From NCBI RefSeq assembly GCF_018771565.1, contig NZ_CP076326.1, positions 2,356,001 through 2,420,000 on the forward strand: DNA of 64,000 nucleotides, written 5' to 3'. The notes under the pieces are model-generated. The model was not told the DNA's origin, searched no databases, and worked only from the letters and a program-made list of their open reading frames with translations. The first letter of the stretch is position 1, and every line of letters starts with the position of its first letter. Position numbers and translations under genes: made by a program. This document shows, piece by piece, positions 38,967 through 46,118 of the stretch. This DNA comes from Thermoflexus hugenholtzii (lineage in GTDB: Bacteria > Chloroflexota > Anaerolineae > Thermoflexales > Thermoflexaceae).

Positions 38967-40912
38967 AGAGATCCAGAGGCCAGCGTTCGGCCATCGGGGG
39001 AGGTCTTGAGGGCGAGGATGGCGTCCGTGTGGCCTTCCAGGATCTGGAGCAGCGCCCCATCGGGCACCCGCCAGATTTTCACGGTTCCCTCTCCACCGCC
39101 TGAGGCCAGCCAGGCTCCTCCCGGCCCGAAGGCCAGGCGGAGCACCGCCGCGGTGTCCGCCGCCCAGCGCGCGAGGAGCCGTCCGGTAGCCACGGAATAC
39201 AGGGCGATCCAGGGGCCGTCGAGGCCGCCCTCCGCGACGGCCAGCCACTCGCCCGCCTCCGAGAGGGCCAGCGCTTCGATCGGCTTTCCAGTTCCCGGCT
39301 TCACGCGCTGCCTCAGGGCGCCATCCGGGACCTGCCATACCCCGATTTCCCGGCCGTCGGAGGCGGCCACCCAATTGCCATCCGGCGAGAAGGTCACCAG
39401 CGGGAGGATCTTCCCGGAAAGTCCATCCAGCCGGCGCAGGGCTTGCCCATCCGCGCGGCGGAGGATCCGAAGACCACCTGTCGGATCGCTCAGAGCAAGG
39501 GCTTCACCATCGGGGGAGAAAACAGCCGTGCCACCTCCCGGCATCCGGAGCACGCGCTCTCCATCCATCGTCCGCCAGATCCCCCACCCGCCCTCTCCGA
39601 GCTCACCAGGATCGGGAGCCAGCAGCCAGCGTCCATCGGGGGAAAGCGCGAGGGCTCCCAGCGGCTCCGCCGGCAGGGTCAGGCGCTGCACCCGCCGGGC
39701 CGTGGGGCCGATGGCCTCCCAGAGCGACACGATCCACTGAGGGGCGTTGAGGGGTCGCTGGCTGTAGGTCGCGATCCACAGGCGATCTTCTCCGAAGGCC
39801 AGGTCCAGCACCGGCTCCAGATATCCCTCCCAGCGGCCTTCCTGCGTCCCTTCCGGGAGACGCCGGATCTCCAGGATGCCGCCGGCGTGGGCAATGGCCA
39901 GCTGCAAGTCCTTGGGGGCAAAGGCCAGTCCCACCACGGCGCCCTCTCCCATCTCGTGCCTCCATCGGAGGCGCTCCCCGGCTCCTTCCCAGACGGCCAC
40001 CGTCCCTCCTTCGGTGCCGGCTGCCAACCATTGCCCATCCGGCGAGAAGGCCAGACGACGGATAATCCCCCGGCCGCCGATGAGAAGCCTCCTGCGGAGT
40101 TGTCCATCGCGCCCGGAATACAGATGCACCTCCCCTCCGATCCCGATCGCCAGCCACGCGCCATCCGGGGAGAGGGCGAAGGTCCTGGCCCTCTCCCCCG
40201 GTGGGAGGGCCCATGCCACCCGGCGGATCCCCACTCCGTCTGCGATCCGTCGCCATTCCCCCTCCGATGGACCTGCCAGAATCAGCGTCTCCCCATCGGG
40301 GGCGAAGGCGGCCCATCCGGCCCCGGGCGCAAAGATTTTCCCCAGCTCGTCACCTTCGGGGACGCGGATCCGACGCACGGCGTTCGAAACGGTCCAGGCC
40401 AGCTGACGGCCATCCGGGGAGAAAGCCAGGGTGGGGGATTCCAAAGCGGGATCGATGGCGTCGGGGAGGACCCGAATTCGCTCGATTCCCTGACCCCTAT
40501 GGGCCCACAGCCACAGGTCCCGGCCCACCAGGGCGGCCAGCCAGCGGCCATCCGAGGAGAGGGCCATGGCTTTCAGCCGGGCCGGAAGAGGTTGCTGCCA
40601 CACCCCTTCGCCGGTCTTCGGCGCGAGGCCCTCCAGGCCCTTCGCAGTCCCAACAATCAGCCGGGGCCCCTCCGGGCTCCAGGCGATCTCCTGCAGGATG
40701 CCCTTGCCGATCACCCGCTCCAGCCGGAACCCTGGAAAGGCTCGCAGGGTCTCCCGGGTTGGCAGAGGAGAAGACGGAGCTACGGGGCTCTCCTCGCGCC
40801 CAGGAGATTGGAAATTTTCAGAAGGAGGAGCAGAAGGTGAGGCTGAAGATACGCAGGCAAGCATTCCGCTTAAACAGATCCAGCAAAGAATCAAAAGGAT
40901 TTTCCAGCGCAT
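38933..40912 (-). CDS. WD40-repeat lipoprotein
   Basis: A 659-residue protein starting at ATG 40912 (AAGGAGAG upstream). The signal sequence ends with lipobox GMLAC, followed by a Ser/Pro-rich linker. The rest is made of about a dozen WD40-like units, each with SPDGRWLA-type turns (SSDGRWLAALVG, SPDGAWLAIG, SPDGQWLAAGTEGG, SPDGRTLASGSLDG) ending in GTVRLWSLR. This predicts one or two beta-propellers outside the membrane, probably for protein binding. Function unknown. The last codons are included in the 269-bp duplication. Confidence 0.88.
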   Translation of the reverse strand: MRWKILLILCWICLSGMLACVSSASPSAPPSENFQSPGREESPVAPSSPLPTRETLRAFPGFRLERVIGKGILQEIAWSPEGPRLIVGTAKGLEGLAPKTGEGVWQQPLPARLKAMALSSDGRWLAALVGRDLWLWAHRGQGIERIRVLPDAIDPALESPTLAFSPDGRQLAWTVSNAVRRIRVPEGDELGKIFAPGAGWAAFAPDGETLILAGPSEGEWRRIADGVGIRRVAWALPPGERARTFALSPDGAWLAIGIGGEVHLYSGRDGQLRRRLLIGGRGIIRRLAFSPDGQWLAAGTEGGTVAVWEGAGERLRWRHEMGEGAVVGLAFAPKDLQLAIAHAGGILEIRRLPEGTQEGRWEGYLEPVLDLAFGEDRLWIATYSQRPLNAPQWIVSLWEAIGPTARRVQRLTLPAEPLGALALSPDGRWLLAPDPGELGEGGWGIWRTMDGERVLRMPGGGTAVFSPDGEALALSDPTGGLRILRRADGQALRRLDGLSGKILPLVTFSPDGNWVAASDGREIGVWQVPDGALRQRVKPGTGKPIEALALSEAGEWLAVAEGGLDGPWIALYSVATGRLLARWAADTAAVLRLAFGPGGAWLASGGGEGTVKIWRVPDGALLQILEGHTDAILALKTSPDGRTLASGSLDGTVRLWSLR

Positions 40913-40926
40913 TTCTATATCTCTCC

Positions 40927-41292
40927 TTATGGGGCGGTTTTTGTGGGACATGGTATAGAATAATCAAATCGATAAATAGGTGTCGTGCCTCCAGTAACTA
41001 TTTGCCCGCAGTATAGAGAAACACGAGTTCCTCCCGTCCTTTCCATGTGCGTGTGAGGGTCTGTATAGCAGCAACCGGACGAGCAACCACAAGGAGCACA
41101 ACATGATCCTTGAGATGTTTGACCGAGGAGTAACGGGCCACTCACGACATGCCATCCATCGGGAGCCTCTTTAGATTTATCCGGATCATTGTAAGGAATA
41201 TAATCCACATACCCAAACCAAACAGAACCCACATAACAACCTTCAGAAGACCTTCTCCGGAAAGATCGGCTCCTCGGGCCGATCCGGCGCAT
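40927..41292 (-). CDS. Cys-rich secreted-type domain, probably frameshifted cargo of locus D
   Basis: A frame of 121 codons; only the part after about residue 18 looks like protein (CYVGSVWFGYVDYIPYN, then CCAPCGCSSGCCYTDPHTH and TRVSLYCGQ). The first residues are a frame-shifted reading of the end of the preceding CDS (41243-41929), and no good start or ribosome site is seen. A frameshift that cut the Cys-rich end off that protein is the simplest explanation. Cys-rich tails follow the leaders at loci A and F as well. The alternative is a short gene with a non-canonical start. Confidence 0.45.
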   Translation of the reverse strand: MRRIGPRSRSFRRRSSEGCYVGSVWFGYVDYIPYNDPDKSKEAPDGWHVVSGPLLLGQTSQGSCCAPCGCSSGCCYTDPHTHMERTGGTRVSLYCGQIVTGGTTPIYRFDYSIPCPTKTAP

Positions 41293-41929
41293 ACACCGGC
41301 CACACCGGATAGGGGGACGGATACATCGGCTGGGCGATCACCCGGAGCCGCGGCACCCCCTCCCCATCCCCAAAGTTCAAGGACACCGAAAACACCTCCC
41401 CCGAACGCGCAAATCGGGTGACGGCCACGCCCTGCCACACGATCCCCGGCGGCAGCCGGGAGGGCCCATACAAGGGGAACCGGATGAGGGAACGCAACGG
41501 CGCCAGTTCCGTAAATGTGAGGGTCTCCCCGCGCAGGGCCTCGGCCTCCGGGCGGCCATCGGTCTGGCACAGAATCGGGGTGGGAACCTGGCGAACAAAG
41601 GGAGGAATCGGGGCGCCTTCCGGAAGCAGCACGAAGCCCTCCCAGAGCTCGCCCGCTCCGGTGGCGGGCGGGGTGGGCGGGTCCTTCTCGGGCCTGGCCA
41701 TTGGGGAGCCTCCGGGGAGGCGACGGAGGAGGGCCAGGGCAGCCAGGGCGCCGCCCTGCTGCAGCAACCGCCGCCTCCCCCAATCCACGCCGAGCACCGG
41801 GCCTCCCATCCGGGTCACCGCCTGGGCCACCCGCAAGGCCCGCGCCGGGCCCAGGATCTGCACCAGGCGCGCCCGCATCGCCAGCCCCGCCAAGACCCGC
41901 ACCCGCTCCCCCTCGACCTCCAGGAGCAT
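41243..41929 (-). CDS. DCC-leader protein with secreted beta domain (locus D)
   Basis: A 228-codon frame starting at the ATG of the leader motif EPMLLEVEGERVRV. It includes LGPARALRVAQAVTRMGG and the twin-arginine-like GVDWGRRRLLQQGGALAALA, which is a good candidate Tat or anchor segment. The cargo of about 150 residues is beta-rich with few Cys (VLLPEGAPIPPF, GIVWQGVAVTRFARSGEVFS) and not recognised. It ends at PEEPIFPEKVF, exactly where a Cys-rich frame takes over in another phase. The leader upstream of 41929 contains two in-frame stops. Confidence 0.55.
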   Translation of the reverse strand: MLLEVEGERVRVLAGLAMRARLVQILGPARALRVAQAVTRMGGPVLGVDWGRRRLLQQGGALAALALLRRLPGGSPMARPEKDPPTPPATGAGELWEGFVLLPEGAPIPPFVRQVPTPILCQTDGRPEAEALRGETLTFTELAPLRSLIRFPLYGPSRLPPGIVWQGVAVTRFARSGEVFSVSLNFGDGEGVPRLRVIAQPMYPSPYPVWPVYAPDRPEEPIFPEKVF

Positions 41930-42094
41930 CGGCTCTTAGCGCCAGCCGGGGCGGGCGCGGTCCAGCAGGGCCCGGACCTCGGGCTCCCGTAGCGATCGCA
42001 CCCCCAGCCGCCCGCCGCTCCAGGCCTTCACCTTCCGGACCAGAGCGGCGCATATGGAACGTCCCGCATCCTACAGCAGCCATTGTTCGGTCCT
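41930..42094 (-). pseudogene. Broken N-terminus of the DCC leader at locus D
   Basis: In frame with the CDS at 41243-41929. Start codon lost (AGG at 42094-42092), TAG stop at 42073-42071, CxxC reduced to one Cys, and a TAA stop at 41938-41936 in place of the Trp before EPM. GGRLGVRSLREPEVRALLD is still readable between. Confidence 0.75.
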
Positions 42095-42313
42095 CGCTTC
42101 CCCTCCGCTCGGATCAGCCTTCGGTTTTCATTCGATCCAGCCGGCAGGAGCCGTGGTCCTCCAAAAAGGAGGACACAGAGTGACCATCCGGGTTCCCGGC
42201 CACCCGGGGCCGGGAACCCGGCGACCTCCCTCTCCGCCTTTCCGCCCGCCATCCGCACAACGCCGCCATTCGGGTAGGCTCAGCGCAGGGACCAGAGGCG
42301 CACGGTTCCATCC
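42045..42313. repeat. 269-bp duplication, copy 2
   Basis: Matches 38698-38966. It carries an orphan end of the WD40 gene (GTVRLWSLR and stop, near 42287-42313) although no WD40 gene precedes it here, so this copy is the derived one. The hairpins are at 42156-42174 and 42188-42221. The following 200 bp (42314-42510) contain no recognisable gene. Confidence 0.9.
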
Positions 42314-42510
42314 CGACCTTCCCGACCTTCGGAAAGAAGTTCGGACACCCGCCCAAATGGGGCTAGGTCAACCCCGAATTGAAGCCCCGCGAGCGGCTTG
42401 AAGTCACTATCGGAAGCCAGCTGAGGCAGGCTGTAACGGGTCCCAATAATCGCGGTGTCCGAACTGCATTCCGAATCTCAGGCATCAAGGCAAATTCCTT
42501 AAGGCCTCTT

Positions 42511-43089
42511 TCAGCGTGAAGCGGCCTTTATCCGTTCTCGGATATCCGTTATGTCCATACCGACCCACGTTGAGAACCCATAAGCCCCTGTTGCAATCAC
42601 CTGCCCTCGATCATTCAGTGCCAGGATCCCCTGGGAGTGCCCCACGACGGCCCATATCCCCGGCTTCGCCGATGCGGTCAGGAACAAGAGATATTCCCCC
42701 GGGGGCAAGGGTCCTGAGAAACCTCCCTCCTCCTCTGCGATCCGAAAGCCCTGAGCCCGTGCTTCCGGTGTCACGCTCAAGCGAAGGATCCGCAAGTGAG
42801 GGATCGGGGTAGGGCCTTTCAGGACCTCAAGCACTTGAACGGTCTGGACGAGCGAAACCAGCCGTCCGTCCGAGGAATACGCGATCGGTTCCGGAGATCC
42901 AAGAGGGCGAGCCCGAACGATCCACTCCGCTTCACGTATCATGGTCTGTTCATCCGGAGCGTAGTCTATATCCAAAACAACCCACCCCCGCAGGTCATGG
43001 GGAGGCGCTCCACGGGTCAATCGATCCCTTGCGCTAATCGCGAGGGCCAGCAAAATTGCAATCCCCATTCCAATAACTCGAAATCGCAT
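42511..43089 (-). CDS. Secreted partner of a matrixin protease (pair 2)
   Basis: A 192-residue protein with an N-terminal hydrophobic signal (FRVIGMGIAILLALAIS). Motifs AEWIVRARP, LVQTVQVLEVLKGP, HLRILRLSV, PPGEYLLFLTAS and the C-terminal ITDIRERIKA match, in order, those of the protein at 37112-37771. It follows the matrixin gene at 43103-43870 by 13 bp, as that one follows another matrixin gene. ATG 43089 follows GGAGGTTGAC. A chaperone, inhibitor or adhesion role would fit but nothing shows it. Confidence 0.75.
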   Translation of the reverse strand: MRFRVIGMGIAILLALAISARDRLTRGAPPHDLRGWVVLDIDYAPDEQTMIREAEWIVRARPLGSPEPIAYSSDGRLVSLVQTVQVLEVLKGPTPIPHLRILRLSVTPEARAQGFRIAEEEGGFSGPLPPGEYLLFLTASAKPGIWAVVGHSQGILALNDRGQVIATGAYGFSTWVGMDITDIRERIKAASR

Positions 43090-43102
43090 GTCAACCTCCG
43101 TC

Positions 43103-43870
43103 TCAATACCTATTGTTGATATCTTGATAATCGTGACTTTGTAAATTGGTGATTAGCCAATTGTGGCAGCGCTGTCCGTGATCAGCATAAAGGATGCTAT
43201 AGAGAGAATTGTGAGCGAACCCGGCTCCGTGACCGAGTTCGTGAATCGCGGTGCATATTTTCTGGTCAACTGTATGAGGAATTACATTAAAATGAGGAAA
43301 ATTGAAGTAAAAAGATCCGGCTTGTATGATATGGGTGGTGCGATTAACATAAATCGATGTAGCGCCCGCGACATTTATGTCAGGGTAATTAAGGTCACCC
43401 CATAGCATTAATGCGGAAGTTCGTTGAGCCCAATAGTAGTCAAAATCTGAAGCATTGAAATTCCTCGCTGCTTGCTGTATGGCAATCTGATAGGAAGAAT
43501 CCCATGAAGTAGGCCACCAGTGACTGGTGGAGGTTCCATACCACCGAACAGGAATCCCATCACCACAAATATTCCAGTCATGAGCCGCAGCTTTGAGAGT
43601 ATTAAAAACAAAACTTAACAAGAAAATGTAAAACAAGTAAAACAAAAATTGCAATCGTCCACTGTTACTCTTAGAGATAAAGCTCCCGAAGCGAGCCACG
43701 GCCTGGGCCACCCGTAGCGCCCGCAGCGAAAGGCCCGCCAAGACCCGCACCCGCTCCCCTTCGATCTCGACAAGCATCGGCTCCCAGCGCCAGCCGGGAC
43801 GGGCACGGTCCAGCAGGGCCTGGACCTCGGGGTCCCGCAAACTTCGCACCCCCAGCCGCCCGCCGCCCAA
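43103..43870 (-). CDS. Matrixin-type metalloprotease in frame behind a truncated DCC leader (locus E)
   Basis: The frame begins inside the leader (GGGRLGVRSLRDPEVQALL, WRWEPMLVEIEGERVRV), which also lacks about 11 residues between VLAGL and ALRVAQAV. A very hydrophobic segment (LQFLFYLFYIFLLSFVFNTL) acts as signal; a TTG at 43654 could be the true start. The cargo is a metzincin with AIHELGHGAGFAH, the complete HExxHxxGxxH zinc site. Cargo DNA is AT-rich (20 of 60 G/C at 43261-43320) against 42 of 60 in the leader at 43741-43800, so the two parts have different histories. Confidence 0.65.
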   Translation of the reverse strand: MGGGRLGVRSLRDPEVQALLDRARPGWRWEPMLVEIEGERVRVLAGLSLRALRVAQAVARFGSFISKSNSGRLQFLFYLFYIFLLSFVFNTLKAAAHDWNICGDGIPVRWYGTSTSHWWPTSWDSSYQIAIQQAARNFNASDFDYYWAQRTSALMLWGDLNYPDINVAGATSIYVNRTTHIIQAGSFYFNFPHFNVIPHTVDQKICTAIHELGHGAGFAHNSLYSILYADHGQRCHNWLITNLQSHDYQDINNRY

Positions 43871-43894
43871 ACGGCGAAAGCCCCCCGTTCCCCC

Positions 43895-44575
43895 TCACGG
43901 ATAAACCCACCAGATCAACCAGTGACCCTGCCGCCGGATCAGGAAGAAATGGGCATTCAGGGCAGGGGCCGCCTGGAGCGCCTCCGCACACGGCCCTGCG
44001 CATACTACCACCCACCATGAACGGGCCAGCACCTCCCGCCCGCACATATTGGCGATCAATTCCCCATACGGAGATTCACCCGCCGGCCGGGGATCGGTCA
44101 CCCGTTCCGAGGGGATCCGTGCCTCCGCCGGCAGGGCAGGCGTGGCCGGGGTCGCCAGCCGGGCCCAGTCGATCTGTGCCCAATGGGAGGGATCGTAGGC
44201 CTGCCGCACCGTCTCCGGGTCGCCGGAGGTGGCAGCCCGGAGCACGGCCAGGGCTTCCTCCTTGGAGAGAGGGGTGGTTTCCAGGCCCTGGGGATTGGGG
44301 CATCCCTGGACGCCGGGGACGATCACCCCAGGCCGCAGGGGGAGGGGAGAGGGATAGATCTCGGGGGGCAAGGTCGGCCCGGGGGTGGGAGCGGACGTAG
44401 GGAAAGGGGAGGGCGAAGGCGAAGCGGACGGGATAGGTGTGGGGAGCGGGGAAGGCGAAAGGGACCCCAGAGAGGAGGGGGTCGGGTGGGCTCCCCCGCA
44501 TCCCGCGCCGAGGATCGCCAGGCCAATGGCCCACGCCCGCATCATCCCTCGAAGTCGATGAACCCCTCCGATCAT
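43895..44575 (-). CDS. Lipoprotein of unknown function
   Basis: A protein of about 226 residues with signal sequence ending in lipobox ILGAGC, followed by a 50-residue Ser/Pro linker. The globular part includes VQGCPNPQGLETTPLSKEEAL, GDPETVRQAYDPSHWAQIDW, CGREVLARSWWVVVCAGPC and ends with GHWLIWWVYP. The final part resembles the NTF2-like or DUF4878-like pattern of small secreted domains, but no family is assigned. Start 44575 chosen for GGAGGGGACG just upstream; 44545 is also possible. It lies between loci E and F. Confidence 0.7.
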   Translation of the reverse strand: MIGGVHRLRGMMRAWAIGLAILGAGCGGAHPTPSSLGSLSPSPLPTPIPSASPSPSPFPTSAPTPGPTLPPEIYPSPLPLRPGVIVPGVQGCPNPQGLETTPLSKEEALAVLRAATSGDPETVRQAYDPSHWAQIDWARLATPATPALPAEARIPSERVTDPRPAGESPYGELIANMCGREVLARSWWVVVCAGPCAEALQAAPALNAHFFLIRRQGHWLIWWVYP

Positions 44576-44597
44576 CGTCCCCTCCATTCTTACGATC

Positions 44598-45854
44598 TCA
44601 CGATGGGCATTGCGCCAGCACCCGCACCTCGCAGGAGAAGCACCCTCGCCGAACAGGATCGTAGAAGTAGGCGAAGGTGGGCTTGGTCAGATCAATGATG
44701 GCCGCTCGACCTCCCCGGCAGTCTGCGCAGGACCGATTACACAGATCCGTGTCCGGATGATTGGGAACACAATCTGGAATACAATTGGCGCGCTGGCAAG
44801 GTCCACAGCTGGCAATATAGACGGTCCTCACCTTGGTGCTGCATTGGTCATAGACCACCACATCCTTGCCGCAAGCGAGGTAAATCTGGTTTTTACAGTT
44901 CCGAGAGCAATCGCAGCAGTTCCAGGTGCAACAGCCACAGGTATCCATCGCAGGCCAGGCGGCCTGATCACTGCGAGCGAGGTTGCATGTCCCACAGCGG
45001 CCTGCGCCGGTCGGGCAATCAAACCAGCCCGCATACCCCGTGTAGATATACCAGCACAAGCCATTCGGGCCGACCTCGATACGATCCGCCGCAGGTGGGG
45101 AATCGGCGGGGGAAGAGAGCCTCTCGACTTGACGGGCTGAATGCACCCAGATACGAGTGCCCCGGATCCCCTCCGGGATCCGCTCTCCAATGACATCCAC
45201 GAAATCCCCTTCCTCCAGTCGAAGGGGAGATGCATCCCGCGGGCGTTCAGTAAGCCAATCGGCCACCGACACCTCTTCCCCAGGTTCTAACCGGAGAGTC
45301 CTCGGTGCGTTGTACAGACCGCCCGTCCGCAGCTCATAGCCTCCCGGAATCACTCGCGTCACCACCCCCTGCACCCGAGTCAAATTGGCCCATAGCCGGA
45401 GGGCCGTTCCTGAAGGAACGTGGAGACGGATCATCAGCTCGTCTCCCCTTGTGAGGGTGGAAAGGGGACGCTCGCCGCCTTTCCAAACCGATATCCCGTT
45501 GGGGATGCGGATCTTACGCAGACCAGTAGGGGTCTCGATCTCTACCTCATCGTCAGTGAACGCACGAAGGGAACCCGCCAGGACTTCGATCTCCCCCAGG
45601 GATGACGGAGAGGGATGGAGGGGGGAGATAACAGAGCGGAGACGTGGTCCGATCGCGAAGGCACCGAAAGCGCCCAGGGCCCGTCCGAGGAACCGCCGCC
45701 TTCCCCAATCCACGCCCAGCACAGGGCCTCCCATCCGGGCCACCGCCTGGGCCACCCGCAAGGCCCGCGCCGGGCCCAGGATCTGGAGCAACCGCATCCG
45801 CATCGCCAGGCCCGCGAAGACCCGCACTTGCTCCCCATCGATTTCGACGAGCAT
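44598..45854 (-). CDS. DCC-leader protein with Cys-rich double-psi-barrel-like domain (locus F)
   Basis: A 418-codon frame beginning at the leader ATG in EPMLVEIDGEQ. The twin-arginine segment GVDWGRRRFLGRALGAFGAF is the best Tat-like motif of the family. Then comes a beta-rich region of about 180 residues (VEIETPTGLRKIRIPNG, ELMIRLHVPSG, GDFVDVIGERIPEG). The C-terminal 150 residues have some 25 Cys (CGCCTWNCCDCSRNC) in a pattern like the RlpA/expansin double-psi barrel: LACGKDVVVYD, VYIASCGPC and AAIIDLTKPTFAYFYDP. The leader upstream is intact except for one TAG. Possibly expressed by reinitiation at 45854. Confidence 0.65.
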   Translation of the reverse strand: MLVEIDGEQVRVFAGLAMRMRLLQILGPARALRVAQAVARMGGPVLGVDWGRRRFLGRALGAFGAFAIGPRLRSVISPLHPSPSSLGEIEVLAGSLRAFTDDEVEIETPTGLRKIRIPNGISVWKGGERPLSTLTRGDELMIRLHVPSGTALRLWANLTRVQGVVTRVIPGGYELRTGGLYNAPRTLRLEPGEEVSVADWLTERPRDASPLRLEEGDFVDVIGERIPEGIRGTRIWVHSARQVERLSSPADSPPAADRIEVGPNGLCWYIYTGYAGWFDCPTGAGRCGTCNLARSDQAAWPAMDTCGCCTWNCCDCSRNCKNQIYLACGKDVVVYDQCSTKVRTVYIASCGPCQRANCIPDCVPNHPDTDLCNRSCADCRGGRAAIIDLTKPTFAYFYDPVRRGCFSCEVRVLAQCPS

Positions 45855-45863
45855 CGGCTCCCA

Positions 45864-46019
45864 CTACCAGCCGGGGCGGGCCCGGTTCAGCAGGACCTGG
45901 ATCTCGGGATCCCGCAAATTCCGCACCCCCAGCCGCCCGCCGCTGAGGGCCTCCACCTCCCGCGCCAGGGCGGCACATACGGAACACCCACCGTCAAAGA
46001 GAAGATACCGCTCGCTCAT
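45864..46019 (-). pseudogene. N-terminal DCC module of locus F, ended by an in-frame TAG
   Basis: In frame with the CDS at 44598-45854. It starts MSERYLLFDGGCSVCAALAR with an intact CxxC (12/15) and ribosome site, and reads on to RARPGW, then TAG at 45866-45864 in place of the Arg codon of GWRWEPM. The next in-frame ATG is only 9 nt beyond. It could be a decaying gene, a sequencing difference, or a short ORF translationally coupled to the next. Confidence 0.65.
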
Positions 46020-46066
46020 GGCCTCGCCCCCCTAAAAGGGATTCCACTTCTCCGCCCTCGGCACGC

Positions 46067-46118
46067 TTCCTCATTTTTGGAGGAAAGAGCGGCCTGGCCT
46101 TCCTCATTTTTGGAGGAA
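46067..46118. repeat. Tandem copies of the conserved hairpin
   Basis: TTCCTCATTTTTGGAGGAA occurs at 46067-46085 and again at 46100-46118, 33 bp apart; a third copy is upstream of locus A (6862-6880). The second copy contains the stop codon of the LuxR-type gene. The stem includes a GGAGG on one strand. Confidence 0.85.

Noticed and set aside
41142-41255. A peptide of about 30 residues with a hydrophobic stretch (MWVLFGLGMWIIFLTMIRIN)
   Set aside because: It overlaps the Cys-rich frame in another phase; the Cys-rich frame is more protein-like and fits the pattern of loci A and F.
45864-45866. TAG recoding (pyrrolysine or readthrough) in the locus F leader
   Set aside because: Sister loci have TAA or TAG at other positions, no recoding element is seen, and decay or restart is simpler.
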